64,000 bases of DNA from Fennellomyces sp. T-0311 (lineage: Eukaryota > Mucoromycota > Mucoromycetes > Mucorales > Lichtheimiaceae), in assembly GCA_025266875.1 (NCBI GenBank), contig JALLLT010000020.1:1-64000 (forward strand), given 5' to 3'. Position numbers and translations under genes: made by a program. Shown piece after piece: positions 54,876 through 64,000 of this stretch. The notes under the pieces are model-generated. The model was given only the letters and a program-made list of their open reading frames with translations. It was not told where the DNA came from and did not search any database. Within the stretch, counting starts at the first letter, position 1. The number at the start of each line of letters is the position of its first letter.

Positions 54876-55036
54876 CACTGCAAAAAATTTTGATGGTTAG
54901 AAGTGGTTACAGTGGTTAAACATAAGCTCTTTAACCACTTGTACTACCATTTTTGGTAACTCGAGCGGTTAAAAAGCTATGTTTAACCACTTCAAAAAAA
55001 ATTATTCACCAAAATTCACCAAAATTATTTGCAGTG
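54876..55036 (+). mobile_element. CACTG-ended MITE (161 bp)
   Basis: The ends are CACTGCAAAAAATTTTGATGG and, inverted, CACTGCAAATAATTTTGGTG, with the 3-bp duplication TCG (54873-54875, 55037-55039). The interior is palindromic around GTGGTTA/TAACCAC motifs. The related sequence near 4712 lacks it, giving an empty site. Confidence 0.8.
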
Positions 55037-55164
55037 TCGACTGTGCAACTGATCCTGCTTTATTCGTACCAGCACAGCCTTGCCTTTTCAAAGTCAGGTA
55101 TCTCATCGTATATAGTAGGTAACACCATAAAATTTAATTTTACGAAGTCCTAAGACCCTCTAAT

Positions 55165-55459
55165 AAAACAATATTGAAGAATATGTCTTTTCACATACCT
55201 TAAATTCAGTGTTTGCCTCTTATTAATATCTGTTTCAAGCCAATGTAGATCCATTTTACACCAGTATAATCATTTTTATGCTTGACATTGTCATATTGAG
55301 CTCGAGTTCTGGAATCTTTGCTACTTTTATGCTGATTACACCTAAGTCATTGTATCATTTTCGAGTTGGGCTTCAAGTACGAGTTTTCGAGTTTTTCAGG
55401 TATTTGACGAGTACGAGTCAGTAGATACCCAACTCGAAAATCTGAATGGAGAACCCTAT
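55165..55459. other. AT-rich stretch with a possible hAT-type end
   Basis: Near 55456, read leftward, the sequence is TAGGGTTCTCCATTCAG, followed by several CGAGTTGGG/CGAGTACGAG motifs at 55360-55440. This looks like one hAT terminus with subterminal repeats. I found no partner end or 8-bp duplication. Confidence 0.3.
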
Positions 55460-56400
55460 TCTGCAGGTGAGCCAAATGCATCAGGCGCTGTGGCAAATTT
55501 GGCGGCGATGATAGCACACCTAGCCCAGAGACAAGACGAAGTCGAATCTTCTATCATTGCCGAGCTTAAGCGTGCTGTAGAAGAACGTCACAAAGCAAGA
55601 AAGTTTATCCCTTTCAGCATGCAAGACAGAGCAAACAACAAGTTGGACACGTCCATGTCTAATGACATGCCTGCGAAATCGATTTCCAACTTAAGGATAA
55701 GGCATATTCGAGAATTTTTGGAGCTCCTTGTGGAGGACATAGACCAGATTCGGGGTGGAGCCAAAGGCCTTATAAGACGCCTCGAGTGACGAATATGATG
55801 GAACTGCGCTGAGCACGCCGAGCAAATTTTCAAGACAGGTGTTAAGCTTCCAACATGGAAAAAACTGACGAAAAAGGAAGAGCTGGTCTTAATGATAACC
55901 CAAGAAGCAGAATCACTCAGTATACCAGTTCGGCGCTGTGAAGATGTATGGCCGGTAATATACCTGGTTAAACAACATTGGAGTAATAAGATACGTTATC
56001 GAAAACGTCAAAAAGCAAAAATAAAGGCGAAGCTTCTGGAGGAGAAACGACAATTAAGTAGCGAGATAAATAATGACATGGTACGTATAAAGATCATACT
56101 TTATTTCTTTTATTCGAATTACTTATATAAGACTTATGTAATAGATTTCTCCTGAAAACGGCTTCCAGGATGCTGAAATCAGTGATTTTCCAAAAAAAGT
56201 AGATCGGTACAGGAAGAACAATTCCAAGGTAGGCAGTTCGTTAAGCTTTCAAAACTACTTTTTGCTTACTCAGTTATATGTTTAGACTGTTAGATCCTCG
56301 CAGCACCCAAAAGAGTTTATCATTCAAGGCAAAAGACAGCGAAAGTCCGTAAATGTAAGTGTGGCCTTTGTTGCAGAATGAGGCTACATGATATTAATGC
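55460..56400 (+). pseudogene. Transposon accessory-type gene, decayed
   Basis: An exon from about 55466 reads GAVANLAAMIAHLAQRQDEV, a helical region RIRHIREFLELLVEDIDQI, and stops at two TGAs (55787-55789 and 55796-55798). The same frame continues IFKTGVKLPTWKKLTKKEEL, then ITQEAESLSIPVRRCEDVW and a basic helix (RYRKRQKAKIKAKLLEEKRQ). Small exon-like pieces follow at 56170-56230 and 56286-56350. I recognise no domain. Its size, charge pattern and setting resemble accessory gene 15427-16492, but I have not established homology. Confidence 0.4.
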
Positions 56401-56757
56401 GAATCTGATACTTTAGAATTCCAGCTCTGTTAAGCACTAGTGAAAACCGGCTTTTTTTGTATATCTAAAATGATGGTTCCTTCTTCGATATATCTGCTGT
56501 TACCATTCTTTGCTACTTGTTTTTAATATTATCACTATATAGCTTATCATCAAAACTTTTTTATCAAATAAACAAACGTAAATAAGCAGTGTTAAAAAAA
56601 ACTAAATGTATTTCTTCACATATGCGTCATGCTCTTGATACATACTATCTGTGCACCGTTCAAAATGCGTCTGATGTGATATATAAAGTATCAAAAGTAA
56701 GCAGCAGTATGCTCATTCAAAGCTATGAGTTTAAATAACGTTAAAATATGTGAAAGT

Positions 56758-58118
56758 TAGGGCTCTAAACGGGCCATGTCTTTTGCCCGAACCCGAAATT
56801 ACAAGAGCCCAAATTAAAGTGGCCCGCCTGATGAAATCTACAATGTAAACGATCTTAATGCAGCAATGACTAATGTAGAAGTGAAATGGGGTTCTGCCTT
56901 GTGTTATCGTATATAAGGTTTGGGCAAAAGTCACCTTTATTGTATTAGATCATGTAATCGATATCTTGCACACACTTTTTTGAAACAGCAGAACTTCTGC
57001 AAGCAACAAAGGAAGACCAAGAAGTACAAAAAGCCAAAGCGACACAGTGAGACAAACCAGCAATTCGACATCGCAAATGGCGTAGGAATGCATCCTGCTT
57101 TGCATTTTTTCAGCAACGTTTTTTCTCTCGATGCCTGTCAAATGGAATTCAGGTCGACCATATTGCTTTAGAACGAATTTTTAATCACCACATACAGTAC
57201 TACTCGACCATATTTATTTTCCATACAACTGAACTTTACCATATGACTCAGCTTTGTTTTACCGGCACTCCATTCCATTTCGACATTGTGCATCCCAATC
57301 AAAAAAGGGTGGCTGCGTACATACTGTAATGGTGCATACACAGCCACCCTTATTGTTTTTCAAATAGGTACACTTTTTCAAGCGCACTACTCAAGATGAA
57401 GAAGGATGCTTGTCATAGCTCTTTTTTCTTTATCCAATGGTTTTCTGCGAAGCACCACCTTTAGTAAGCCAAAGGTTGGTTTTTTTTCGGTAATAAAGCG
57501 TCTGTATGGTCGAGGCACTTTTCAATCACTATTGTTATCCTTTTTTTTCGTGTAATAAAGCTATCATTATACTGATCCACTTTATCTTCGCGTTTTACTT
57601 CTGCTTACACAATGCCAGCTGGAAATTATCTTTGCTTGAACACGTAGCCCTTTCACACTAATACCGATCCTATCCAAGTTCTAAGACATTTGCGGATTAG
57701 CGTGCTGCAGGCAGTTTGAATAGTGCTAATTGACGTAGCAGCCTTTCATTGTCGCAACTTGGCCCATCAACACCAATCATTGTGTAACCGGATCATTGTA
57801 GAAACTGCTCAACCTTTTGACAAATCTTTCCATATTAAAGATGTATACTTAGTTGATTAATCTTTATTTGCAATACACGGTTTTGATAGAATCAAATTAC
57901 ATATATAACAAGGGCCATTTAGATGGACGTTTCATAAAGAAAATACATATGCTTCACATTCGGGCACTCGGTTGGGCCAGTGGCCCGACGGGCGGGCTGC
58001 TATATAGGACCGTGCCCATTCGGGCACCTACCTTCATACAGCTTTCCTGGCCCGATGCCCAAAAATGCCGGGCCAAAACGGGCGGTCCACGGCCTGCCCG
58101 CCCGTATTTAGAGCCCTA
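56758..58118 (+). mobile_element. Non-autonomous hAT element (1.36 kb)
   Basis: The ends are TAGGGCTCTAAACGGGCC and, inverted, TAGGGCTCTAAATACGGGC, with the 8-bp duplication GTGAAAGT (56750-56757, 58119-58126). GGCCCG/CGGGCC motifs fill both subterminal regions. No transposase inside. A strong hairpin (AAGGGTGGCTG ... CAGCCACCCTT, 57306-57352) lies in the middle and would act as a bidirectional transcript end if transcribed. Confidence 0.88.
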
Positions 58119-58413
58119 GTGAAAGTTGAACGATTCACCCAACCGGGAGTAATTTTGGACCATGAGTTATAAAACGTTATAACAAGTGAAAGAGAACATA
58201 TTCATCCAGTCAGCTATGAATTAATTTATGTGAAAGACCACTTTTAAATGCTTAGAAAGCTAATCAATATTAACCCATTTTTATTATAAAAAGCACAACT
58301 AACCACCGAAAAAACTAAAGGAAAAACGTAGAAATGTAGTGCATATGATGTGTTAAAATGTGTGAAAGTAATAGGACCCACCTATTCTTTCGGTGAAAAA
58401 ATACCAACAATAT

Positions 58414-59285
58414 TTAACCAGTTTTCACCTTCCACTTTTCCCTCTGTGTCAGGATAGGAAGGCACTTCAATATCTGCCATCTGTTTTTTAGGAATCTGAT
58501 GGTCCTCTCAACCTCAACTATGTATATGTGACATGTCCCATATTAGCTGCATTATTAACGTTTCATGTAACTATACAAAAAGTACCTTTCACAGATGAGA
58601 GTTTTTGGTTGAACATCGCATTTCCACCTTTTCTTCTTGCATCACCTTTGTATGGCGTGATGACGTGATGGGAGAGCTTATACGCCGCATTACCGAGAAT
58701 GTACTCATTTCCCTGGAAATAGTTTTCCAGGTTTGCTCCCATGGCGGTCTTCTTGAATGCACGCGAGTTATGCACCTTGCCTGATTCGCCGAGGCCAATA
58801 TAACAGATGACATTGTTGATGTCGCACACAACTTGCAGGCTCAGTGCATGTCGCTTCTTATGGGTATAAAACTCGTTGGGCTGGTACACGAGTCGATATC
58901 GAAGTACGACTTCGATACCATCAACAATTCCAACACAGTCGTTGAACCCAGGACCCTTGATTTCGACCAGATCCTGCTTCAATGCTGTGCGCTCATGTGC
59001 ATCTGGCCAGAAGATATGGTCGTTCAAGTGCTTGTACAATGCCTTGATCACTCGGTTCATGAAATTGACCACTGCACCCTTGGAGATGCCATATCTCGTT
59101 GTGACATCAACGAGATCATGTCTGTAACGTCCAAAACGAAAAAGTGCTACCCCAAGCTGAATAGACACCGGTGTTTGGTCGGCACCGAAGACTGAAGCAT
59201 CGTCTTGAATGAGACCTAGGATATAGTTGAATGTGCTCCTAGTCATGCGAAACTCGTAGCGGAAATCATGGTCATCATTGCTCAA
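58414..59285 (-). pseudogene. Harbinger transposase with D-to-N changes
   Basis: The frame is open from about 59330 (RRNPKPKAQYWRAIILLSND), with no ATG at the track start. It has FRMTRSTFNYILGLIQDD, YGISKGAVVNFMNRVIKAL (HTH-like) and NDCVGIVDGIEVVLRYRL (first Asp intact). Then come KVHNSRAFKK where relatives have HDSRAF, and YILGNAAYKLSHHVITPYK where relatives have GDAAY. An intron (58588-58516 approx.) leads to VEVERTIRFLKNRWQILKCL (Glu present), ending at 58414. Both Asn codons (AAC, AAT) are one G-to-A change from Asp codons. It is probably catalytically dead although the frame is open. Start and ends of the element were not found. Confidence 0.75.
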
Positions 59286-59755
59286 AAGGATGATTGCGCG
59301 CCAATATTGTGCCTTCGGTTTCGGGTTTCTCCTGGTTGCGAAATAGTGTGCCGGCAGAATTGTTTAGATATTTTCAATATCCAGCTGCGCACCAATACTG
59401 TCACTTTCGTGCCAGCACTGTGGGAAAAACGGTCTTGTTAAATCTTAGTTGGATCTGGTTAAAGCTGGTCTTGTCATGTCTTGTTCTGGACTAAGTCAAT
59501 AACAAGAACAAGATTGAACAAGATTGGACCAGTTCCAATGAAGTTTGAACAAGTTCTCATATACATTTGGTAGATGTGCCTTTCTGCCATTTTGCCAAAT
59601 ATTTTTTTGTATAGCCACAAGCATAAAATGTATATTTAATGATATATTCATAAATGTCACACCAAGCAATCCACTGTAGAGAGCAATGGTGCTGTATACC
59701 AAAAGTGATCTAGTATACTTTTTGCCGTTCAAGAAATTAAGATAAACATACTTGA

Positions 59756-60322
59756 TCATCTCTTCTTCCTGGCCCGTTTCCTTGGTTGATCGTCTGGGTC
59801 CGAGGTCTGCGATACCGATGATAAGTTTCCACCGTCACCAGTCCAAGCATTGGCGACTGTTGGAGAAACACCATCGCATCTAGTCCCTCTTTCAATACCA
59901 CGACGTCTCCCGCGACCACGACCTCGTGTCGAAGCAATATTACTGGCTGCATTACCGACCTTACCTCTTCCCCTGGCTTTGGCACCACGACCTCGTCCGC
60001 GACCTCGTCCTTGTCCTTGCATGCCATTGTTTTGGCTCGCGTTCCCAGTAATAGTAACTTGAGTGTTATAATCACTATGACTCTGGGTGCTGCCATTTTC
60101 AGTTGAGTTATTTGGAGGGACTGCATCTTGAGGGTTACTACCGCCACGACCACGTCCAACACCTCTTCGAATTCCGCGACTTCGTCCGCGACCCCGTCCT
60201 TGTCCTTGGGCACCGTCGTTTTGGTTCATGCTTCCATCAGTCGTAGCGTGAGTGCTATCGCTGCCATCGCCCTGTTCAAGTACCAGTGCATCTGCTTTGG
60301 TTGTCTGTGATTCTGTCCGCAT
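59756..60322 (-). CDS. RGG-rich protein segment, CACTA-associated
   Basis: A 188-residue frame with repeated GRGRGRSRG, GRGRGRGRGAK and GRGRGRRRG blocks, as in RNA/DNA-binding RGG proteins, ending with a basic nuclear-localisation-like tail (RKRARKKR). It lies just downstream of 60449-61138 on the same strand. A GTAAGT donor at the end of that ORF suggests one gene, but the simplest splice does not enter this frame, so a one-base lesion or a separate start is likely. Confidence 0.5.
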   Translation of the reverse strand: MRTESQTTKADALVLEQGDGSDSTHATTDGSMNQNDGAQGQGRGRGRSRGIRRGVGRGRGGSNPQDAVPPNNSTENGSTQSHSDYNTQVTITGNASQNNGMQGQGRGRGRGRGAKARGRGKVGNAASNIASTRGRGRGRRRGIERGTRCDGVSPTVANAWTGDGGNLSSVSQTSDPDDQPRKRARKKR

Positions 60323-60448
60323 CGTGATTGCAATTCATCACATCATAGGCTGTCGGGGTACTGGAGCTTTCTCTGTGAGTCACATCAATGTTATTTAAAC
60401 ACGATTAATATCTCAAAACGTAATATAATGGTAAGACACCAATGATAC

Positions 60449-61138
60449 TTACCCCGTTCGCTGAGGTGGAGAGGGAGATCTGTTCAAATGAAAACATTGC
60501 ACCGGTCGATCTGGTTCTTCATCCTCTTGTCTGCCAGCTGGTGAAATAAAGTTATTCCATCCCAACTGTAAGCAATGATGTGCAATCCATGAGCCTTCAC
60601 AATCAGTGATCCGCAGTTGCAGAACTTTCTCAGCCTGTTCGTCGAAGTGTTGGCGGGTACGATGTTTGACTAGCTTCGGAATATTGCGCCAAAGTGTCTC
60701 TTTTAGGGGCGACCCCTTTTGGGCTATGCGTTCTTCCATGAAGTTTCGAACGACACGCATCAAACGGGTGGTTAAATCGTTCCGAGTCGCCACAATCTGC
60801 TCCTCATCAACTTTGAAGAAACTGCGTAAAGCTTCATCGATGTGGTCGTTATTGGTGTTCTTGACAATGTACTCTTTACCATTGATTGTAACCCTTGGCT
60901 TTTTACAACGCTTTGGATCTTGACCTGGAAGTTGTAACTGCTGTGCGTCATTTGGGCTTTCATCACTTTGATTAGCTGCGGGCGATTGCTGCGGACAAGG
61001 TTGTGGAGATGAAAGGTTTGCTACGAGAGAAATGAGTTGGTTCAATCTCTCCAGTATTTGTCGGCCTGTAGCTTCACTCAAGGCCTGCGATTGTTGATCA
61101 ATCGATTCCTGTTCTTTAGACACGTGTAAACTACTCAT
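60449..61138 (-). CDS. CACTA-associated accessory protein (unknown)
   Basis: From ATG 61138 (MSSLHVSKEQESIDQQS) an N-terminal coiled coil (TGRQILERLNQLISLVANL) and a Gln/Pro-rich linker lead to a folded-looking domain: VTINGKEYIVKNTNNDHIDE, TTRLMRVVRNFMEERIAQKG, KLVKHRTRQHFDEQAEKVLQ and GSWIAHHCLQLGWNNF. It ends at a GTAAGT. No family recognised. It is divergent from the CACTA transposase N-terminus at 61240, with only about 100 bp between starts, the same head-to-head layout as the Plavaka-like pair. Confidence 0.55.
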   Translation of the reverse strand: MSSLHVSKEQESIDQQSQALSEATGRQILERLNQLISLVANLSSPQPCPQQSPAANQSDESPNDAQQLQLPGQDPKRCKKPRVTINGKEYIVKNTNNDHIDEALRSFFKVDEEQIVATRNDLTTRLMRVVRNFMEERIAQKGSPLKETLWRNIPKLVKHRTRQHFDEQAEKVLQLRITDCEGSWIAHHCLQLGWNNFISPAGRQEDEEPDRPVQCFHLNRSPSPPQRTG

Positions 61139-61239
61139 TGTTGGTTGTTGATAGAAGGAAGTGTTGACTTGGTGTTTCTTTCAAATTTTTTTTAAAAGCC
61201 AACGCGTGCACGCGTAGGTGCTACGGTCGCCTAACCATC

Positions 61240-62206
61240 ATGCCCTTTTGCAATATATGTCGTTGCATGATAACCAATAGTATTTCGAGACACAAAAAGT
61301 TCTGCATCGGAATCAATCCAGATCAACCTAATGATGACAATTTACGAGACTGTTGAATCAAGAGAGAGAATAAGTATGAAAGACAAATATGTCAACGAGA
61401 CTCAAAAAGGTAACTGATTTATTTCATATGTTTTGCTCTCTCTATTTATAATAAATGCTTATCCATGATGGGATTTCCTTAAGCCAGTATTTCCGTGAGT
61501 GATGTGTAATGTCAACCTTATTATCATTGGGCAGTTACGGATCGTGATGATCGATAGGATGAATGCTGACAGAGCATATCCGTGAAGAGATGCGTTGACC
61601 GGAAGGTCGTGTCTATGAGTAACTTGATTGGCTGAGTATTTGGTAAGCATGAAGCTCAACGTTCCGATGTCGGAAGTGGGAAGCGGCGGTAAGGATGGAA
61701 AGCTCTTATTCACTGACGGACAGCATAGATGACAAAGAAGCTTGTTAGGGTGCGTTCATGTTGGATACAACAGAGACGAATCACTTGATGAACAAATTGT
61801 AGATGAATACAGCTCAGAATCACAGATTCGTGGCATCACAAACAGTCAGCGTTGTCTGTCCCCTTTTGGTGGTGATTTTATCGATTTCGACTATGGCGAG
61901 GGCCAATTGATGGCTGTCCCCGATCTAATATTCAATGATGATGATGAACTTTTAGAAGAACTGTACTTCGAGTGCAGCGACGACGACAATAGCCATGCAT
62001 CCAATCCAAGTAACCGCATCTACCAAGAAGATGGAGCTCAGGTTGTAGACATGCGCGATCTACCATCTCCTAGCAACCGAGACCATTGGAACGTCTGGCT
62101 AAGAAACATAATACGAAAAGGAAACATCTCAAGGGCATCGCATGAATCTATAATCGAGTTTTGCAATGAATGGAAGGATAGCAACAGTTATCGTAAGTAT
62201 GGGTAA
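61240..62206 (+). pseudogene. CACTA-type transposase N-terminal exon, interrupted by a solo LTR
   Basis: Starts MPFCNICRCMITNSISRHKK, a C2H2-like zinc finger, and runs to NPDQPNDDNLRD at 61350. A solo LTR and its GAGAC duplication intervene; the same frame resumes as ESLDEQIVDEYSSESQIR at 61778. It then has an acidic region (NDDDELLEELYFECSDDD) and WLRNIIRKGNISRASHES, similar in layout to the N-terminus of Tnp2 gene A. A GTAAGT follows at about 62193, but no later Tnp2 exons appear before 62750, so the gene is also 3'-truncated. Confidence 0.65.
61351..61772 (-). repeat. Solo LTR of the chromovirus family (422 bp)
   Basis: Minus-strand start TGTTGTATCCAACATG and end GATTCAACA, flanked by the 5-bp duplication GAGAC (61346-61350, 61773-61777). 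Close to the LTRs at 34160 and 39627. Confidence 0.93.
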
Positions 62207-62321
62207 GAAGGTTAATAAGTAGAGCATATTAAACAGTCTCCGCAGTGGGTCCAAGCCCCAGGTCCACTGCCTGTGGCGGACCTCAGTCTATATGTGAAAT
62301 TTTCCTAATATAGAAACTATA

Positions 62322-62337
62322 CCGCGCGTAGCGCGGG
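62322..62337 (+). other. GC hairpin, Helitron-3'-end-like
   Basis: CCGCGC-GTA-GCGCGG in AT-rich sequence, the style of hairpin found near Helitron 3' ends. The expected CTRR terminus is not seen within about 15 bp, so this is tentative. Confidence 0.25.
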
Positions 62338-62540
62338 AAGCACATCGTAAAATGAGAGCGATCAGGCCAACGAGCTATGTAAAAGTTTCAAGTAAAAGGA
62401 ATTCTACTTATATTTAATTTCTGTTGAAATTTATTCTACAAACTAAAGCTATTCCTTGAAGCGTAACCATATATTGTTGAATGGTTAGACGCCATGGAGG
62501 GGCTGAGCAACTTTACGTCGTACTTGCGCATGGTTGATGG

Positions 62541-62645
62541 GAGGCTGGAGAAGGTTAGACATACTTCTTGAGTACAATCATGAGGCTGGAGAAGGCTGAG
62601 CATACGTCTTGTGCACAATCGCGAGGCTGGAGAAGGCTGAGAAGA
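62541..62645 (+). repeat. ~41-bp tandem repeat, three units
   Basis: GAGGCTGGAGAAGGCTGAGC begins at about 62541, 62582 and 62623. A partial unit precedes. Confidence 0.8.
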
Positions 62646-62751
62646 GTTCTATACTATAGAAAATACGATGAGCGCTGTTCTATGAAAGCTATATAAGGGC
62701 TATCACTTTCATTTTGCAAAACCATACATCTTTTTAAGCTTTACCTCAGAT

Positions 62752-64000
62752 ATGGCCGCGCGTAGACTTCGATCATCAAACACAAGCAACGCTTCCTCTT
62801 CACAATCCGAAGAGGCTCACTACGCTGCGTTGGAACTGGAAATGGAACAGCAATTGCAAGAAACGCAACAAGAAGCCCAAGATCTAACCTCCCAGCATAC
62901 CAAGAATGCCTATGGGCCCAAGATTAAAGAGTTTAAAAAGTGGTGTCATGCCAAACGCTTTCGTCCCCAGACTATTGAACAAGTAACCGGTCTTAAGCTA
63001 CATGCATTTCTTTTGGAGAAGGTACATGATGCTTATTCAAATTGTGCCAGCAAGCGTGTATGTATACTCACTATCGCTAAATGCTTCAGGTACTAGGCAG
63101 GCCAGTCCGTCCTCGTGGTCGGAAGCGACGCTTACCTGAAGCTGAAGTGGACGAAGTAGACGAAATGGACGAAATGGATGAGATGAATCGAACTCCAGAA
63201 GAAATTGCTGGAGACGTAGAGGCCGCCAAGCGCATTGGCTTTTCAACAATCGACCAATATGTCAGTGCGATCACACGTTTATACAACGAGCAGCTCGACC
63301 TCAACGTGAACTCGGCTGCCAACCATCCACGAATTCAAGCTGTCAAGAATTTATTGAAAAACGCGAGGAAGAAAGAAACTCGTAAGCGCCGCGACAATTT
63401 CGAGGATCGCGCTTCTGGCACTATGTTCGATGGGTACTCAACAATTGCGGAACTGACTCAAATCATCGATTACTTCATTGCCAAGGATTCGGGTGAGCAT
63501 TATCGAAACGCTGCAATGATGATGGTGTCCCACTTTACACTTATGCGAGGTGAAAATGTTCGAGAACTCGAGTTGCCCGATGTTCAAACACTACCCTTGG
63601 AGCGTGAAGGACCGACACCGGATATTGAATGCCCTGCCTTGGTTTTGCTCTTGGACCATGGTAAAACGAATCAATATGGCTATGCTCAGCATGGATCTTT
63701 TATCAGAAATGCAAACGTCGAAGTATGCCTATGGATGGGATTTGGCTTATATCTTTTTTACCGCTGGCATATCGAGTGTGAAGATTTTCCGGACATGACT
63801 TCGCCTGAAACATGGTACACAATCAAGCTTTTCAAGACCAAGCCGCCACAACCCAATACCAAGGAAATTACTCCTGCCGCGCACTACAGGGCATTGGAAA
63901 CCGCTTTCAATGCAGTTGGTATACGTAGCAGGGCAAAGACGCATGCTGGTCGAAAATCTGGTGCGAAAATGGCAGACGTCGGCGAAGCAGGTGATTCACA
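62752..64000 (+). CDS. Crypton-like tyrosine recombinase, partial at window edge
   Basis: Exon 1 (62752-63021) and exon 2 (from 63092, open to the edge) join as LLEK then VLGRPVRPRGRKRR across a GTACAT..CAG intron. The N-terminal region has a SAM-like core-binding layout: TKNAYGPKIKEFKKWCHAKR, IGFSTIDQYVSAITRLYNEQ and NLLKNARKKETRKRR. The catalytic part shows FTLMRGENVRELELPD (first catalytic Arg expected here) and KTHAGRKSGAKMADVGEAG (His-x-x-Arg). The nucleophilic Tyr should lie just beyond the window. FGLYLFYRWHIE resembles the CBF3/Ndc10-like region common in Cryptons. A Met-Asp/Glu repeat (EVDEMDEMDEMN) follows the intron. No stop seen in about 390 residues. Confidence 0.8.

Larger units (their letters stand above)
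47148..55161 (+). mobile_element. PIF/Harbinger element, family 3, with nested insertions
   Basis: The ends are AGAGGGTTTTAGGACTTCG and, inverted, AGAGGGTCTTAGGACTTCG, with about 34 bp of TIR and AAT flanks (47145-47147, 55162-55164). It contains a plus-strand accessory gene, a solo LTR, a full family-1 Harbinger, a deleted family-1 derivative, a CACTG-ended MITE and the 5' half of its own transposase (minus). A second copy of its 5' end is at 4059-4839. Confidence 0.8.

Noticed and set aside
59737..60213. Acidic/hydrophobic ORF on the minus strand
   Set aside because: It is the shadow frame of the RGG-rich ORF 59756-60322.
62270..62345. A complete Helitron
   Set aside because: Only a hairpin is visible; no 5' TC end, no CTRR terminus and no Rep/helicase gene.

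Overview
The window looks like a chromosomal segment from an early-diverging fungus, probably Mucoromycota. Introns are short (about 50-70 bp, GT..AG), the background is AT-rich, and Tnp2-type CACTA, Plavaka-like, PIF/Harbinger, ISXO2-type and Crypton-like genes occur together. The placement is an inference from transposon families; no rRNA, tRNA or conserved host gene is visible. Essentially everything annotatable is mobile DNA, so this is a transposon graveyard or nest rather than a gene region.

Layout. 1-4058 (minus): 5' half of a Ty3/gypsy element with an intact gag-pol frame and its 5' LTR, inserted in a Harbinger fragment (4059-4839). 4929-6140: internally deleted Harbinger derivative. 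6141-7085: minisatellite split by a solo LTR. 7189-8446: four-exon ISXO2/Merlin-like transposase. 8775-10155: 5'-truncated Tc1/mariner copy. 10298-13325: decayed CACTA Tnp2 gene. 13326-43011: a stack of nested insertions between two CACTA-type ends. Its CACTA body (accessory gene 15427-16492, broken Tnp2 16576-19662, second accessory gene 19753-20740) holds a two-gene Tc1/mariner element (20879-41961, ~333-bp TIRs, TA duplication). That element holds a Plavaka-like transposon whose transposase exon carries a pogo-type MITE (26832-27546), and also a hAT element (31075-41002, 8-bp duplication) whose transposase is cut by a chromodomain Ty3/gypsy retrotransposon (34160-40046, 5-bp duplication).

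43012-46987: pogo-type fragment whose terminal region hosts a complete two-gene Harbinger element (43403-46936). 47148-55161: another Harbinger element containing a solo LTR (48115-48389), a full-length third-family Harbinger (49653-52694), an internally deleted copy of that family (52787-53997) and a 161-bp CACTG-ended MITE (54876-55036). 55460-56400: decayed accessory gene. 56758-58118: hAT MITE. 58414-59285: catalytically altered Harbinger transposase. 59756-62206: divergent CACTA gene pair, the Tnp2 side interrupted by a solo LTR (61351-61772). 62752-64000: Crypton-like tyrosine recombinase running off the edge.

Target-site duplications and interrupted reading frames give a relative insertion order. 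Most transposases carry stops or altered residues explainable by C:G to T:A transitions. The frames that look intact are the gypsy gag-pol (within the window), the ISXO2-type transposase, the Harbinger Myb/SANT-like proteins, the HTH protein of the Tc1 element and the visible part of the Crypton recombinase. Splice sites, domain calls and families were assigned by eye; no searches were run.
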